Shown: positions 54,093-63,427, counted from the stretch's first letter. The stretch is 64,000 nucleotides of DNA from Calditerrivibrio nitroreducens DSM 19672 (GCF_000183405.1 NC_014758.1:124001-188000); one strand, 5' to 3'. Numbers and translations are program-made. Notes: generated by a model from the sequence alone, not told the origin.

Positions 54093-54512
54093 ATGATGAA
54101 AAAAAATCTTCTTTTTTTATGTACTGGGAATTCATGCAGAAGCCAGATGGCAGAGGGGTATGGCAGGATCTATTTGGGGGATAGGTACAATGTTTATTCC
54201 GCTGGGACGGAGAAACATGGTCTAAACCCATATATGGTAAAAGTGATGGAAGAGGATGGGGTGGATCTCTCAAACCATTATTCTAAGACAGTTTCGGAAC
54301 TTAAAGATATCGACTTTGACATAGTGGTTACGGTTTGTGGGGATGCCAATGAAAGATGCCCTGTCTATTTGAAAAGGGGAAAACTTATCCACAAAGGTTT
54401 TGAAGATCCTGCAAAGTTTCAAGGGGATGAAGAAGAAAAGCTTGAATTTTTCCGGAAGATAAGGGATCAGATTAAAAATTATATAAAAAACTATTTGAGT
54501 AATGAAGTTTGA
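54093..54512 (+). CDS. arsC: Arsenate reductase, thioredoxin-coupled (LMW-PTP family)
   Basis: About 139 residues from the ATG at 54093 (GGGGTG lies 7 bp before it). P-loop LFLCTGNSCRSQMAEG with the nucleophilic Cys and the second Cys of the CxGNxCRS motif, DLSNHYSKTVSEL, and VTVCGDANERCPVY supplying the two further cysteines used in the disulfide cascade of the S. aureus-type ArsC. It reduces As(V) to As(III), which Acr3 then exports; the Acr3 start overlaps its stop. Thioredoxin serves as reductant. Confidence 0.93.
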   Translation: MMKKNLLFLCTGNSCRSQMAEGYGRIYLGDRYNVYSAGTEKHGLNPYMVKVMEEDGVDLSNHYSKTVSELKDIDFDIVVTVCGDANERCPVYLKRGKLIHKGFEDPAKFQGDEEEKLEFFRKIRDQIKNYIKNYLSNEV

Positions 54513-55575
54513 TATGGAACAGAAGAAGATCAGTTTTTTTGACAGGTATCTTACCTTATGGGTTGTTATATGCATGGTGATTGGGATTTTTGTTGGTAAA
54601 TTACTACCTGATACAATAAAGATGTTAAGAGATATCGAGTTTGCAAAAGGTTCTCAGATTAACTTACCTATCGCGGTGCTTATCTGGTTGATGATATATC
54701 CTATGATGTTGAAAGTCGATTTCTCTTCTTTATTAAATGTGGGTAAAAATCCAAAAGGGCTATTAATTACAGCTTTTGTGAATTGGTTTGTAAAACCTTT
54801 TAGCATGGCAATTATAGCATATATTTTTTTTAAATTAATCTTTTCAATTCTTATCCCTATGGATATTGCAGACCAATATATTGCAGGTAGTATTATTTTG
54901 GCAGCAGCACCTTGTACAGCTATGGTTTTTGTGTGGAGCTATTTGGTGGATGGGGATCCTGCATACACTCTTGTGCAGGTGGCGATGAATGATCTTATAA
55001 TGCTTGTGGCTTTTGCTCCGATTGTTGGGTTTCTGGTCAGCGGTGCATCAAACCTTGTGGTCCCTATGAATGTGCTGTTTTATTCGGTGGTGGTATTTAT
55101 CGTTATTCCCCTTTCCATGGGTGTCCTAACTAGGTATTTCTTATTGAAAGTAAAATCCTTAGAGTGGTTTGAGAGTTTCATTAAAAAGCTCCACCCAATT
55201 GCAGTTACTGCCCTTTTGCTTACACTTATCCTTATATTTGCATTTCAGTCTGACAATATTACCACAAAATGGTTCCATGTTATTCTAATTGCCATACCGA
55301 TACTTGTTCAGGTATATTTTAACTCCTCTGTAGTTTACCTTCTTATGAAGAAGTTTAAAGTAAATTTCGAGGTGGCGGCACCTGGAGCTCTAATTGGAGC
55401 GAGCAACTTTTTTGAATTGGCAGTGGCTACTGCAATAACACTTTTTGGTCCAGAATCGGGTGCAGCTCTTGCTACAGTTGTGGGTGTACTTGTGGAGGTA
55501 CCTGTTATGCTATCTGTTGTGAAGATTTGCAAAGTAACAAAAGGGTGGTATTGTAAAGGATATGGAGCTGTTTAG
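54502..55575 (+). CDS. acr3: Arsenite efflux transporter Acr3
   Basis: 357 residues, ten membrane segments. Family landmarks: FFDRYLTLWVVICMVIGIFVG, KGLLITAFVNWFVKPFSMA, AGSIILAAAPCTAMVFVWSYLVDGD (with the essential Cys), ALIGASNFFELAVATAITLFG and SGAALATVVGVLVEVPVMLSVV. Exports As(III) driven by the proton gradient. It overlaps arsC by 11 bp and closes the operon. An alternative start four codons downstream (MEQKK) is possible. Confidence 0.96.
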   Translation: MKFDMEQKKISFFDRYLTLWVVICMVIGIFVGKLLPDTIKMLRDIEFAKGSQINLPIAVLIWLMIYPMMLKVDFSSLLNVGKNPKGLLITAFVNWFVKPFSMAIIAYIFFKLIFSILIPMDIADQYIAGSIILAAAPCTAMVFVWSYLVDGDPAYTLVQVAMNDLIMLVAFAPIVGFLVSGASNLVVPMNVLFYSVVVFIVIPLSMGVLTRYFLLKVKSLEWFESFIKKLHPIAVTALLLTLILIFAFQSDNITTKWFHVILIAIPILVQVYFNSSVVYLLMKKFKVNFEVAAPGALIGASNFFELAVATAITLFGPESGAALATVVGVLVEVPVMLSVVKICKVTKGWYCKGYGAV

Positions 55576-55877
55576 AAAAGTATATTTATATCACTAGTTT
55601 AGGATGAAATTTAAAAAAGAAACAATAATTATTTATTTTATCTCCAAGTTATTCAAGTATCTATAAAATTTTCTCCATCTTGACACTATTTTCGTTATAA
55701 AAGCATACTATCTTTTCTAACTCTCTTTTGTAGAGTTTTCTTTTCTTACTGCAGAAAAAAGGATACTTATAAAATCAGTTTGATATAGGGCTAAAGCTAT
55801 CATTTTCTAAATTTTCAAAACTGCACCCATTGGGACAATCTTTGGAACGAAAATTTTATTTACAATTCTTTAAATTA
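55576..55877. other. AT-rich intergenic stretch after acr3
   Basis: About 300 bp without a recognisable gene, terminator hairpin or clear promoter. A TTGACA at about 55679 has no well-spaced -10 partner. The open frame of the next gene extends back to 55830 through a TTG, but those codons do not look like transporter sequence. Confidence 0.35.
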
Positions 55878-56807
55878 ATGATAGAAAAGGAAACGATTGA
55901 CATTCTTCTTTTAGTTTTACCAATATTTATTGTTATGGCAACAGGGAACATTCTTTATAAATTAAAATTTTTCGATCAGCATTTTATGTCTGTAGCAAAC
56001 AAACTTATCTTCTATTTCCTATTGCCCGTTTTACTTTTTTACGAAATTGCAAATGCAAATATTAAAAGTTATTCCCTGACATATCTACTTACAATAATGG
56101 GATTAGCTATAATTGCAATGTTTGTCATAAGTTTTGTCTTGGGAAAAATCTTTAAATTTAATAAATCATCTATCGGAACATTTGCAATGAATAGTTTCAG
56201 GGCAAACTACGCATATATGGGTCTTCCTGTATCTTACTATGCATTTGGGGATAAGGGGCTTACAATTGCAAGTATACTTATGGCTTTTATCGTGCCTTTA
56301 GTCAATTTGATGTCGGTAATAAGTTTGATACTTACCTCAAATTCAAAAATGAATTTAAAAACATTTATTAAAAACACGCTCTTTAATCCTTTGGCTGTTG
56401 CATGTATTTTAGGGATAATTTTTTCTGTTTTATCTATAAAAATTCCATTATTTATAAATAAATCTCTTGAATTAATGAGTAATGTCACACTTCCCCTTGC
56501 ACTTTTCAGTATCGGTGCAACACTTGATTTTAAAAAGGTAAAAGGTGATATTGTAATTATATCATTTAATGTTTTTCTAAAACTTATTATACTGCCATTA
56601 ATTACTCTAGCTTTGCTGAAGATTTCTTCTACCTCAATGACATTTGAATCAAAGGTATTGATAGTTATGCTCTCTTCCCCTGCTGCAACGGTCAACTATA
56701 TTTTAGTTTCCGAAATGGGAGGCGATAAAGATTTGGCAAGTAGTGTAATAATTATAAGTAGTGCATTTTCTATATTTTCTTTTGTTTTTTGGATTTCAAT
56801 TCTTTAA
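55878..56807 (+). CDS. AEC-family (auxin efflux carrier-like) membrane transporter
   Basis: 309 residues from the ATG at 55878, about ten membrane segments with the two-fold repeat of the family. Visible: VLPIFIVMATGNILYKL, NSFRANYAYMGLPVSYYAFGDKG, NPLAVACILGIIFSVL, LMSNVTLPLALFSIGATLDF and MLSSPAATVNYILVSEMGGDKDLASSVI, all AEC hallmarks. Substrates in bacteria are usually organic acids such as malate. It stands alone between the ars operon and an IS remnant; no ribosome site is obvious. Not part of the arsenic cluster by function as far as can be told. Confidence 0.85.
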   Translation: MIEKETIDILLLVLPIFIVMATGNILYKLKFFDQHFMSVANKLIFYFLLPVLLFYEIANANIKSYSLTYLLTIMGLAIIAMFVISFVLGKIFKFNKSSIGTFAMNSFRANYAYMGLPVSYYAFGDKGLTIASILMAFIVPLVNLMSVISLILTSNSKMNLKTFIKNTLFNPLAVACILGIIFSVLSIKIPLFINKSLELMSNVTLPLALFSIGATLDFKKVKGDIVIISFNVFLKLIILPLITLALLKISSTSMTFESKVLIVMLSSPAATVNYILVSEMGGDKDLASSVIIISSAFSIFSFVFWISIL

Positions 56808-57110
56808 TTTATACTTGTTTTGATGATTCGTTCGAATTTATCTCATCTTATCATTGTCGTTTATAGGATTTGCCAATTTCATGAGTAGAGTTTGGGATAC
56901 TTTCTCCTGTTAAAACTAAATTTATTAGTTTGGATAGTCAGATATTAATAGCACTTAGAATCCCACTGTCTAAGAATCTTTCCACCTCAGATGAATTGAA
57001 ATTTTAACCTGAAAAATCAACCGTAGTGACAAAATGTACAACTGTGAAATAATAAAGTTATTGTCTACAATGTTTTATGAATTTAAAGTGTCAAGGACAG
57101 CAAATATCCT
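56808..57110. other. Non-coding stretch between the AEC gene and the IS remnant
   Basis: About 300 bp with many stops in all frames. I could not find the left end of the element whose right end follows, so a large deletion or decay is likely. Nothing else recognisable. Confidence 0.35.
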
Positions 57111-57239
57111 TGTGATTTTGTGACCTGTTTTAAGATTGGTTATTATCTAAAATTTCCAGAGAAACGGCACAGGATATCCGGCTTGGGTAAGATGAAAAGT
57201 TCACTCGTGGCTTAGGGGTGCAAAAATGGATGACGACAG
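57111..57239 (+). mobile_element. Right-end remnant of the IS4-family element
   Basis: Aligns with the 3' end of the intact element at 15914-17380: the stretch TTTTAAGATTGGTTATTATC and the 13 bp after it match at 31 of 33 positions, and the terminus CTTAGGGGTGCAAAAATGG...GACGACAG parallels its right end. Indels destroy the transposase frame (KIGYYLKFP is replaced by stops). It ends at 57239, just before the hemB promoter, so an older insertion sat upstream of hemB. Confidence 0.85.
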
Positions 57240-57251
57240 AAAAAAGTTTTA

Positions 57252-57281
57252 TTGACTTATACCGTTATATCTGTGTATAAA
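57252..57281 (+). promoter_or_regulatory. Sigma-70-type promoter of hemB
   Basis: TTGACT (57252-57257) and TATAAA (57276-57281) with an 18-bp spacer, 20 bp before the hemB start and 12 bp after the end of the IS remnant. The short leader contains the ribosome site GGAGG. Confidence 0.6.
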
Positions 57282-57301
57282 ATCTCAAATTGGAGGTGGA
57301 T

Positions 57302-58270
57302 ATGGCATACCCAATAGAAAGAGGTAGAAGATTAAGAAGAAATGAAAAAATAAGACGGATGGTAAGGGAAACTGTATTATCTCTGGATGATCTTATATAC
57401 CCTTTATTCGTTGTGGAAGGGGAGGGTATAAAAAAAGAGGTCTCCTCCATGCCAGATGTTTACCAGATGAGTATCGACAATATTGTCAAAGAATGTATAG
57501 AGCTTGAAAGGCTCGGTTTGCAATCGATTATATTATTCGGGATACCAAACCATAAAGATGAGCTTGGTAGTGAGGCTTACAATGATAATGGAGTTATACA
57601 GCAGGCGATCAGAGCCATAAAACAGAATACAGGATTGTATATAATTACTGATGTCTGTATGTGTGAATATACCTCTCATGGGCATTGTGGAATTATAAAA
57701 GATGGGGATGTGGATAATGATACAACCCTTAAATACCTTGCTATGGAGGCCCTGTCGCACGCTAAAGCAGGTGCTGATATGGTGGCTCCCAGTGATATGA
57801 TGGATGGAAGGGTGGCGGTTATTAGAGATATCTTGGATGATAATGGATTTGAGCATATCCCAATAATGAGCTATTCAGTCAAATATGCATCTGCATTTTA
57901 TGGACCTTTCAGGGAAGCTGCGGAAAGTACCCCTCAGTTTGGTGACAGAAGAAGCTATCAGATGGATCCAGCTAATAGACGGGAGGCTCTAAGAGAAGCA
58001 AGATACGATCTCGAGGAAGGGGCTGATATACTGATGGTTAAACCTGCTCTGCCCTATCTTGATATAATAAGAGATCTAAGGGAAACTTTTGACCTGCCGA
58101 TTGCGGCGTACAACGTAAGTGGTGAATATTCGATGATAATGGCCGCCGTACGAAATGGGTGGGTTGATAAGGATAGGGTTATTATGGAATCCCTCACTTC
58201 GATAAAAAGAGCCGGAGCGGATCTAATTTTAACGTACTTTGCAAAAGAGGTTGCCAGGATTTTGGGCTGA
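57302..58270 (+). CDS. hemB: Delta-aminolevulinic acid dehydratase (porphobilinogen synthase)
   Basis: Condenses two aminolevulinate molecules to porphobilinogen in heme synthesis. 322 residues from ATG 57302 (GGAGG precedes; the frame opens 12 bp earlier at a TTG). Landmarks: [29 protein letters not shown], the metal-site [14 protein letters not shown] (three Cys, zinc type), [28 protein letters not shown] with one active-site Lys, and [17 protein letters not shown] with the Schiff-base Lys. Length and motifs are normal. Overlaps the following ATPase gene by one base. Confidence 0.97.
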   Translation: MAYPIERGRRLRRNEKIRRMVRETVLSLDDLIYPLFVVEGEGIKKEVSSMPDVYQMSIDNIVKECIELERLGLQSIILFGIPNHKDELGSEAYNDNGVIQQAIRAIKQNTGLYIITDVCMCEYTSHGHCGIIKDGDVDNDTTLKYLAMEALSHAKAGADMVAPSDMMDGRVAVIRDILDDNGFEHIPIMSYSVKYASAFYGPFREAAESTPQFGDRRSYQMDPANRREALREARYDLEEGADILMVKPALPYLDIIRDLRETFDLPIAAYNVSGEYSMIMAAVRNGWVDKDRVIMESLTSIKRAGADLILTYFAKEVARILG

Positions 58271-58995
58271 TGTTTTCAAAACATATAGCTTTTTTGTGGG
58301 ATAATTCTGAGATTATACCTATAAATATAAGATTAAAGTATGATAATCTAATCTGTCTGGATGAACAGATTAATAGGATAGAAAAAAATATCATATCATT
58401 CATCGATGAAGGGGTTTATTTAAATATGCTTTTATGGGGGGAAAGGGGAGGCGGTAAGTCGTCAATTATAAAAAATATTCTGTATAAATACCATTCTAAA
58501 GGGCTTAAAATAATTCAGCATATTGATGATAATCTGAAATCTATTTATAAGCTATATGAAATTGTTTCGACCTCTGAGTATAAATTTATACTTTTTTTTG
58601 ATGACATATCATTCAACTACGATGATGAGAGATACCGCAGTTTTAAATCTTTGTTGGAAGGTGGGCTGATTCCCCAACCTGAAAACCTCATGATTGTGGC
58701 AACCTCCAATAGGAGACATCTTATTTTTGAAAAAGCACACGATAGCTCAGATTTTTATAGCCGGGACGATGAAAATGAATCCATATCACTTTATTCCCGA
58801 TTTGGTCTCGTGGTGGGTTTTTATCCAATGAATAGAGAGGATTATCTTAAGATTACCAGTTATTACCTAAATCTTTTTAATCTTAACTTGTATGAAAACT
58901 GGGAAGGAGAAGCAGAAAATTTTGCTATAAATAGAGGGGGAAGAAGCGGAAGAGTTGCCAAGCAGTTTGCAATATATAAGAAGATTTTTGGTTAA
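58270..58995 (+). CDS. DUF815-family P-loop ATPase
   Basis: 241 residues of AAA+ type: Walker A LLWGERGGGKSSIIKN (about residues 56-71), Walker B FILFFDDISFNYDDERY, sensor-like LMIVATSNRRHLI and a late SRFGLVVGFYPMNREDYLKI, the usual DUF815 arrangement. Role of the family is unknown; it resembles AAA+ loaders or chaperones. Relatives are usually somewhat longer at the N-terminus. It is translated directly after hemB (shared A of TGATG) and its last 4 bp overlap the convergent EAL-like/HDOD gene. Confidence 0.85.
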   Translation: MFSKHIAFLWDNSEIIPINIRLKYDNLICLDEQINRIEKNIISFIDEGVYLNMLLWGERGGGKSSIIKNILYKYHSKGLKIIQHIDDNLKSIYKLYEIVSTSEYKFILFFDDISFNYDDERYRSFKSLLEGGLIPQPENLMIVATSNRRHLIFEKAHDSSDFYSRDDENESISLYSRFGLVVGFYPMNREDYLKITSYYLNLFNLNLYENWEGEAENFAINRGGRSGRVAKQFAIYKKIFG

Positions 58996-60221
58996 ATACT
59001 CTTCAGAAGAGTGTTGAGCCACATAAAACTGGAGAGTTTTGCATCGTTAAACAACATCTCATCTATTTTTAATTCTATTGATAATTCTAAAAACTTTTCG
59101 TACTCATTTTTTTCATCGTATTCTGTAAGTTGGAGTAGTTTGCCCATTACCCCTTCTTTTTCTATAATTGCTTTTTTTATGTCATCATCCACATTTAAAT
59201 CTTTCAATATATCCTGTAATGGGGTTTTATATATGGCATCAGATAGAGATAAAACCCCCACTAAAAACCCTTTGTCGATAATCCGCTGGTCATTTGAAGT
59301 TTTTTCTAATAAGTATTCTAATACTTTACCTCTTATAATGGCGGCGTGGAAAAGAGGAGAGCTGGATGGGGATTCCCCTTCGGCGTAGCTCATCAAAAGG
59401 AGCCAATTTTGTAATTTAATAAGACCTATAAGATTTATGGCATGTGTAATTGAGTTTATAGTTGTTCTGAAATAGAATGCAGCAGAGTTTATAAATTTTA
59501 AAAGACTTATCGTAAGGTTTGGTTCGAGTTCAAAATAACTTGCTATCTCTGATGTCCTGACGTTGTTATTGATAGCATTGATGATTTTGAAAATAATTGC
59601 TCTATTTGAAGAATGTCCCTGCTTTAGCATAATTGTGGGCTTTTCGAAATAGTATCCTTGAAACAATTCATATCCTAAATCTCTTGTAAAAACAAACTCA
59701 TCATAGGTTTCCACTTTTTCTGCAAGTAGTTTTGCATTTAAACTTTTGAGATTTCTGGTTTTCTTTATCAGATCGAATTTGGAGGAACCCCTTATATCCA
59801 CTTTGATGAAATCCACTATTTCAAAAAAAGGTTTGAAGGTATTGATATATGCTTCTGTAAATATAAAATCATCCAGAGCAAAGTGGTATCCTTTTTTTTT
59901 AAGTTCTAAAACCCTTGAGATAAGTTTATCGTCAACGTTGGAAGTTTCTAAAATTTCAAAAACAAACCTTTTTTTATCTAAAATTTCTATGAAATCCCCC
60001 ATAAGGAACTCTTCGTTTACATTTAAAAAACCTTTTGCATTGTTTAATATATTGTCTATTCCAAACTTATCTATTGCATTAAGTATAGTTCTGGATATTG
60101 CGTATCTGGCATCTTTAAAATTGGCTGCATTCAGGGTGCTTTCTCTAAAAAGCAGTTCATATGCATAAACGTTGTTGTTTTTGTCAAGTATAGGTTGTCT
60201 ACCGATATAAAAGTTTTTCAT
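58992..60221 (-). CDS. EAL-like plus HDOD signalling protein (YuxH family)
   Basis: 409 residues. The N-terminal half (about 1-205) is a degenerate EAL domain: YIGRQPILDKNNNVYAYELLFR carries YEL where EAL is usual, with EILETSNV, FALDDF and FIKVDI still similar. The C-terminal half is an HDOD domain (about 210-400: INNNVRTSEIASYFELEPNLTISLLKFINSAAF; THAINLIGLIKLQNWLLL). Such YuxH-type proteins bind or sense rather than hydrolyse cyclic di-GMP, and act in motility or stress signalling. Single gene, convergent with the DUF815 gene. Confidence 0.9.
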   Translation of the reverse strand: MKNFYIGRQPILDKNNNVYAYELLFRESTLNAANFKDARYAISRTILNAIDKFGIDNILNNAKGFLNVNEEFLMGDFIEILDKKRFVFEILETSNVDDKLISRVLELKKKGYHFALDDFIFTEAYINTFKPFFEIVDFIKVDIRGSSKFDLIKKTRNLKSLNAKLLAEKVETYDEFVFTRDLGYELFQGYYFEKPTIMLKQGHSSNRAIIFKIINAINNNVRTSEIASYFELEPNLTISLLKFINSAAFYFRTTINSITHAINLIGLIKLQNWLLLMSYAEGESPSSSPLFHAAIIRGKVLEYLLEKTSNDQRIIDKGFLVGVLSLSDAIYKTPLQDILKDLNVDDDIKKAIIEKEGVMGKLLQLTEYDEKNEYEKFLELSIELKIDEMLFNDAKLSSFMWLNTLLKSI

Positions 60222-60520
60222 ATAAATATATTACTACAACAGATACAAATTAGCAACATAAAAAATATTATTAAGATTTTGAATGGATAATATATGTCTA
60301 GCTTATAGTTGAAAATATATAAGTTTTAATATATGCTGGTTTATTAATATGTTATTTTTATACAATATGAGTCTTAAATTAACATAGCTAATATCATACT
60401 TTTTATGTATAATATGTGCATATATTGTTGATAAAAAGAATCAAAAAAATATTGACTTTATATTGTATTTTGTATACAGTTTGCTTAAAGTTTTTTTATA
60501 CTTTAAAAAGGAGGCATAGA
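60222..60520. promoter_or_regulatory. Intergenic region with promoter elements of the molybdoenzyme operon
   Basis: About 300 bp, very AT-rich. TTGACT (about 60452) and TATACA (about 60473) with a 15-bp spacer form a plausible but tight core promoter. Just before it TTGAT and ATCAA flank 7 bp (about 60427-60443), an inverted repeat with FNR/CRP-like half-sites but with 7 instead of 4 bp between them. AAAAGGAGGC leads into the ATG at 60521. Confidence 0.4.
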
Positions 60521-62848
60521 ATGTCTTTTAAAACAAAGTTGACAAGAAGAAAGTTTCTGGCTTTCAGTAGTGGGACTATTGCTACTGCTGTATTGGCTTC
60601 AAATCTTTCTTCTGTTAAAGCTGTTGCATCAAAGCAAGGTGTTCCTCAAGGTAAAGTTGGTAGGGAGTTTGTTTTTAGCTCCTGCGAGGTATGTGTAAAT
60701 AAATGCGGGCTTATTGCAGAAGTGAACAACGGAGTGATCAGAAAGTTGAATCCAAATCCCAAATTTTTCAAGTCCAGAGGGATGCTTTGTGCAAGAGGTA
60801 ATGCTGGAGCCAAATTCCCATATGATCCTGATAGACCCAAAAAGCCTTTAAAGAGGGTTGGTGCTCGTGGCGAAGGTCAATGGAAGGAGATTTCATGGGA
60901 AGAGGCTTTTAAGGAGATCTCCCAGAAGACATATGAAATAATCAAAAAGTATGACAACAGATCTGCAATTGCTTTTGCTTCCACAGAGGGGTTTCAGGAA
61001 GCGTTTTTTAAGCATATGGCAGGTATGGTAGGATCTGTTAATACCGTGAGACACCCTACTCTTTGTCTTTCTTCAGTAATTCAAGGTTTTTCGGCAGTCT
61101 TTGGCACCTATCCTGATGCTGATGTAGCCAATTCAAAGTTTGTAATTATGTCTGGTGCTAATAGAGCTGAAGCGATATACACCCCAGACACGATTGATAT
61201 TGCTAAAAAACATAGGGATCAAATACTCATCTATATAGATCCAAGAGCTACTAAAACTGTTGCTATCGCAGATAAATGGTATTCGATAAAGCCTGGTACT
61301 GATCTTGCGGTTGTCCTGGCTATGATGAATGTGATAATATCTGAAAATCTATACGATAAGGCTTTTGTGGAAAAATATACTGTGGGCTTTGAACAGCTTG
61401 CAGAACATGTAAAACAGTATACCCCAGAATGGGCTGAGAAAGAGTGTGAGATTCCTGCAAGCGAAATTTATTGGCTTGCCAGGGAGTTTGCAAAGCATGC
61501 TCCAGCCTCTGTATGGTATCCGGGGAGAAGAACATCATGGTATGCTCAGGATGTTCAATTTAGAAAGGCATGTGCCACATTGAATGCCATCTGTGGATGC
61601 TGGGATAGACCAGGTGGTTTGATGCCTAAAGCACCAATTGCTATTGGTAAGCATGATTTCGATTTCATGGTATACGATAAAACAAATCCTGAAAGGATAG
61701 ATGTAGGTGTAAGGCCTTTCATAAAAGACCTTTTGCCTCCTTATGCAAGGGAGAATTACGGTTTGTTGACTGATCAATGTGCGTATTTGAGTGAATCTGA
61801 TGGTAGCTGGGTGGTTTTCAGAGAAGCCATATTAAGAGGGCAGCCATATCCTGTTAAAGGTTTGTTTGTTTACAAGCAGAATCCTGTCGAATCTGTACCT
61901 AACAGAAAGAAGACGCTTCAGATGTTGAATCAGATGGATCTTGTTGTGGCTATAGACACACAGTTTTCTGATACCGCATGGTATGCTGACTACCTCCTTC
62001 CTGAATCCACATATTTAGAAAGATGGGATCCTGCTGAAACTCAGGGTGGAGTTGTTTCTATAGTTGTTGCCAGGAAAGAGGTTATAAAACCGGTGTATGA
62101 TACGAAATCTATGAGGGAGATAGCTCTTGGCTTTGCAAAAGCTTTTATGGAACTTCCGGGATGGTTTGAGGATGCTGAGGATCCTGAAGAGGCAAAGGCT
62201 ATTTTTGAAGAGTATATCGATGAGTTTAGCAAACCAAGGGAAGTTCAGATGAAACATCAGCTTAAGATGTTTGAAGGGGCTTATGAGATGTTAGAAAAAG
62301 AAGGGGTGTTCTACCTTACCGACAAAAGGGCCTATGGGAAAACTCTTGAAGATGGGTATATATTTAAAACAAAATCTGGTAAGATAGAGCTCTATTCTGA
62401 AAAGTATAAAGAGAAGGGGCTTGATCCTTTACCTGTTTATAGAAGACCTGCTCAACCAGCTCCAGGTCAGTTTAGATTCGTAGTGGGAAGACATGGGCAA
62501 TTTACACATGCGAGCACACAAAACGATAAATATCTTCTTGAAGCTTATGGCGATTCTGAAAATAGTATCTGGATAAATACAAAAGTTGCAGCAGAAAAAG
62601 GGATAAACAATGGTGATAGGGTGAAAGTAAAAAGTGCGGTGGGTGAGCAAATTGTGAAAGCTTATGTTACCGAGAGAATAAGACCTGATTCAGTTTACTA
62701 TGTGCATGGATTTGGAAGGTTATCGAAAGGTTTGTCTAATGTATACATGAAAGGTGGTTCAGAGGCAGAGATTTTGATGGATTATGTGGAGACTATCTCT
62801 GGTAATGCATGTTTACATGAAACTTTTGTAGAAATTCAGAAGGCTTAG
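60521..62848 (+). CDS. Tat-exported molybdopterin oxidoreductase, polysulfide/thiosulfate reductase (PsrA/PhsA) type
   Basis: 775 residues from ATG 60521 (GGAGG before it). Twin-arginine signal LTRRKFLAFSSGTIATAVLAS, then a 4Fe-4S site C-x2-C-x3-C-x27-C (SSCEVCVNKCGLIAE ... GMLCARG), the Mo-ligand region HPTLCLSSVIQGF (Cys), WYPGRRTSWYAQD, and the cofactor-binding C-terminal domain (FRFVVGRHGQFTHASTQND). It is the catalytic subunit, exported as a folded complex to the outer face of the membrane. Followed by ferredoxin and NrfD-like genes (Psr/Phs/Ttr class). Whether it reduces polysulfide, thiosulfate, tetrathionate or arsenate cannot be told from sequence alone. Confidence 0.9.
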   Translation: MSFKTKLTRRKFLAFSSGTIATAVLASNLSSVKAVASKQGVPQGKVGREFVFSSCEVCVNKCGLIAEVNNGVIRKLNPNPKFFKSRGMLCARGNAGAKFPYDPDRPKKPLKRVGARGEGQWKEISWEEAFKEISQKTYEIIKKYDNRSAIAFASTEGFQEAFFKHMAGMVGSVNTVRHPTLCLSSVIQGFSAVFGTYPDADVANSKFVIMSGANRAEAIYTPDTIDIAKKHRDQILIYIDPRATKTVAIADKWYSIKPGTDLAVVLAMMNVIISENLYDKAFVEKYTVGFEQLAEHVKQYTPEWAEKECEIPASEIYWLAREFAKHAPASVWYPGRRTSWYAQDVQFRKACATLNAICGCWDRPGGLMPKAPIAIGKHDFDFMVYDKTNPERIDVGVRPFIKDLLPPYARENYGLLTDQCAYLSESDGSWVVFREAILRGQPYPVKGLFVYKQNPVESVPNRKKTLQMLNQMDLVVAIDTQFSDTAWYADYLLPESTYLERWDPAETQGGVVSIVVARKEVIKPVYDTKSMREIALGFAKAFMELPGWFEDAEDPEEAKAIFEEYIDEFSKPREVQMKHQLKMFEGAYEMLEKEGVFYLTDKRAYGKTLEDGYIFKTKSGKIELYSEKYKEKGLDPLPVYRRPAQPAPGQFRFVVGRHGQFTHASTQNDKYLLEAYGDSENSIWINTKVAAEKGINNGDRVKVKSAVGEQIVKAYVTERIRPDSVYYVHGFGRLSKGLSNVYMKGGSEAEILMDYVETISGNACLHETFVEIQKA

Positions 62849-62860
62849 TGAGGTGCAAAG

Positions 62861-63418
62861 ATGGGAAACAATAAAAGATATGCTATAGTTTTAGATGCAT
62901 CCAAGTGCATCGACTGTAAGGCATGTACTGTTGCTTGTAAAATGGAAAACGGAGTAGATCTTGGAAAGGAGAATTACAGAATTTGGGTTGCAATGAAGGT
63001 TAAGGGGAACTATCCAAACGTATCGATTGAATTTGAGCCATCTCAATGTCAGCATTGTGAAAATGCTCCGTGTCAGTCGGTATGCCCAACTCAGGCTACG
63101 TACAAGACGCCTGAAGGTGTTGTATTAGTGGATTATGATAAGTGTATATTGTGTAAAGCATGTATGACAGCATGTCCATATGATGCAAGATTTCCAAGTC
63201 ATCACCATCATGCTATTGAAAAATGCACCTTCTGCTATCACAGATTACCAGAGGGTAGAGAGCCTGCATGTGTTGAGACATGCCCACCTAAAGTTAGAGT
63301 TTTTGGAGATCTAAATGATCCCAATAGTCAAGTAAGTAAACTGCTTGCTAAGAATAAGTTCACTCAATTGAAGCCTGATCGCAACACAAGACCAAGATTG
63401 TTTTATATTGTAGGTTAG
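62861..63418 (+). CDS. Four-cluster ferredoxin subunit (PsrB/PhsB type)
   Basis: 185 residues with sixteen cysteines in four 4Fe-4S motifs: CIDCKACTVACKMENGV, CQHCENAPCQSVCPTQA, CILCKACMTACPYDAR and CTFCYHRLPEGREPACVETCPP. It transfers electrons from the membrane anchor to the Mo subunit and is carried out with it by the Tat signal of that subunit, having none itself. 12 bp after the catalytic gene, 9 bp before the anchor gene. Confidence 0.95.
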   Translation: MGNNKRYAIVLDASKCIDCKACTVACKMENGVDLGKENYRIWVAMKVKGNYPNVSIEFEPSQCQHCENAPCQSVCPTQATYKTPEGVVLVDYDKCILCKACMTACPYDARFPSHHHHAIEKCTFCYHRLPEGREPACVETCPPKVRVFGDLNDPNSQVSKLLAKNKFTQLKPDRNTRPRLFYIVG

Positions 63419-63427
63419 GAGGTAAAA

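Noticed and set aside
54502-54513. Start of Acr3 four codons later at MEQKK
   Set aside because: Neither start has a clear ribosome site; the upstream ATG overlapping arsC was kept for translational coupling.
55830-55877. Extended AEC transporter N-terminus from a TTG at 55830
   Set aside because: The extra residues are not hydrophobic transporter sequence and no ribosome site supports the TTG.
60521-62848. Assignment as respiratory arsenate reductase ArrA because of the nearby ars genes
   Set aside because: Cluster spacing is shared by the whole Psr/Phs/Arr group, and the genes are not in the ars operon; the cautious Psr/Phs-type label was kept.
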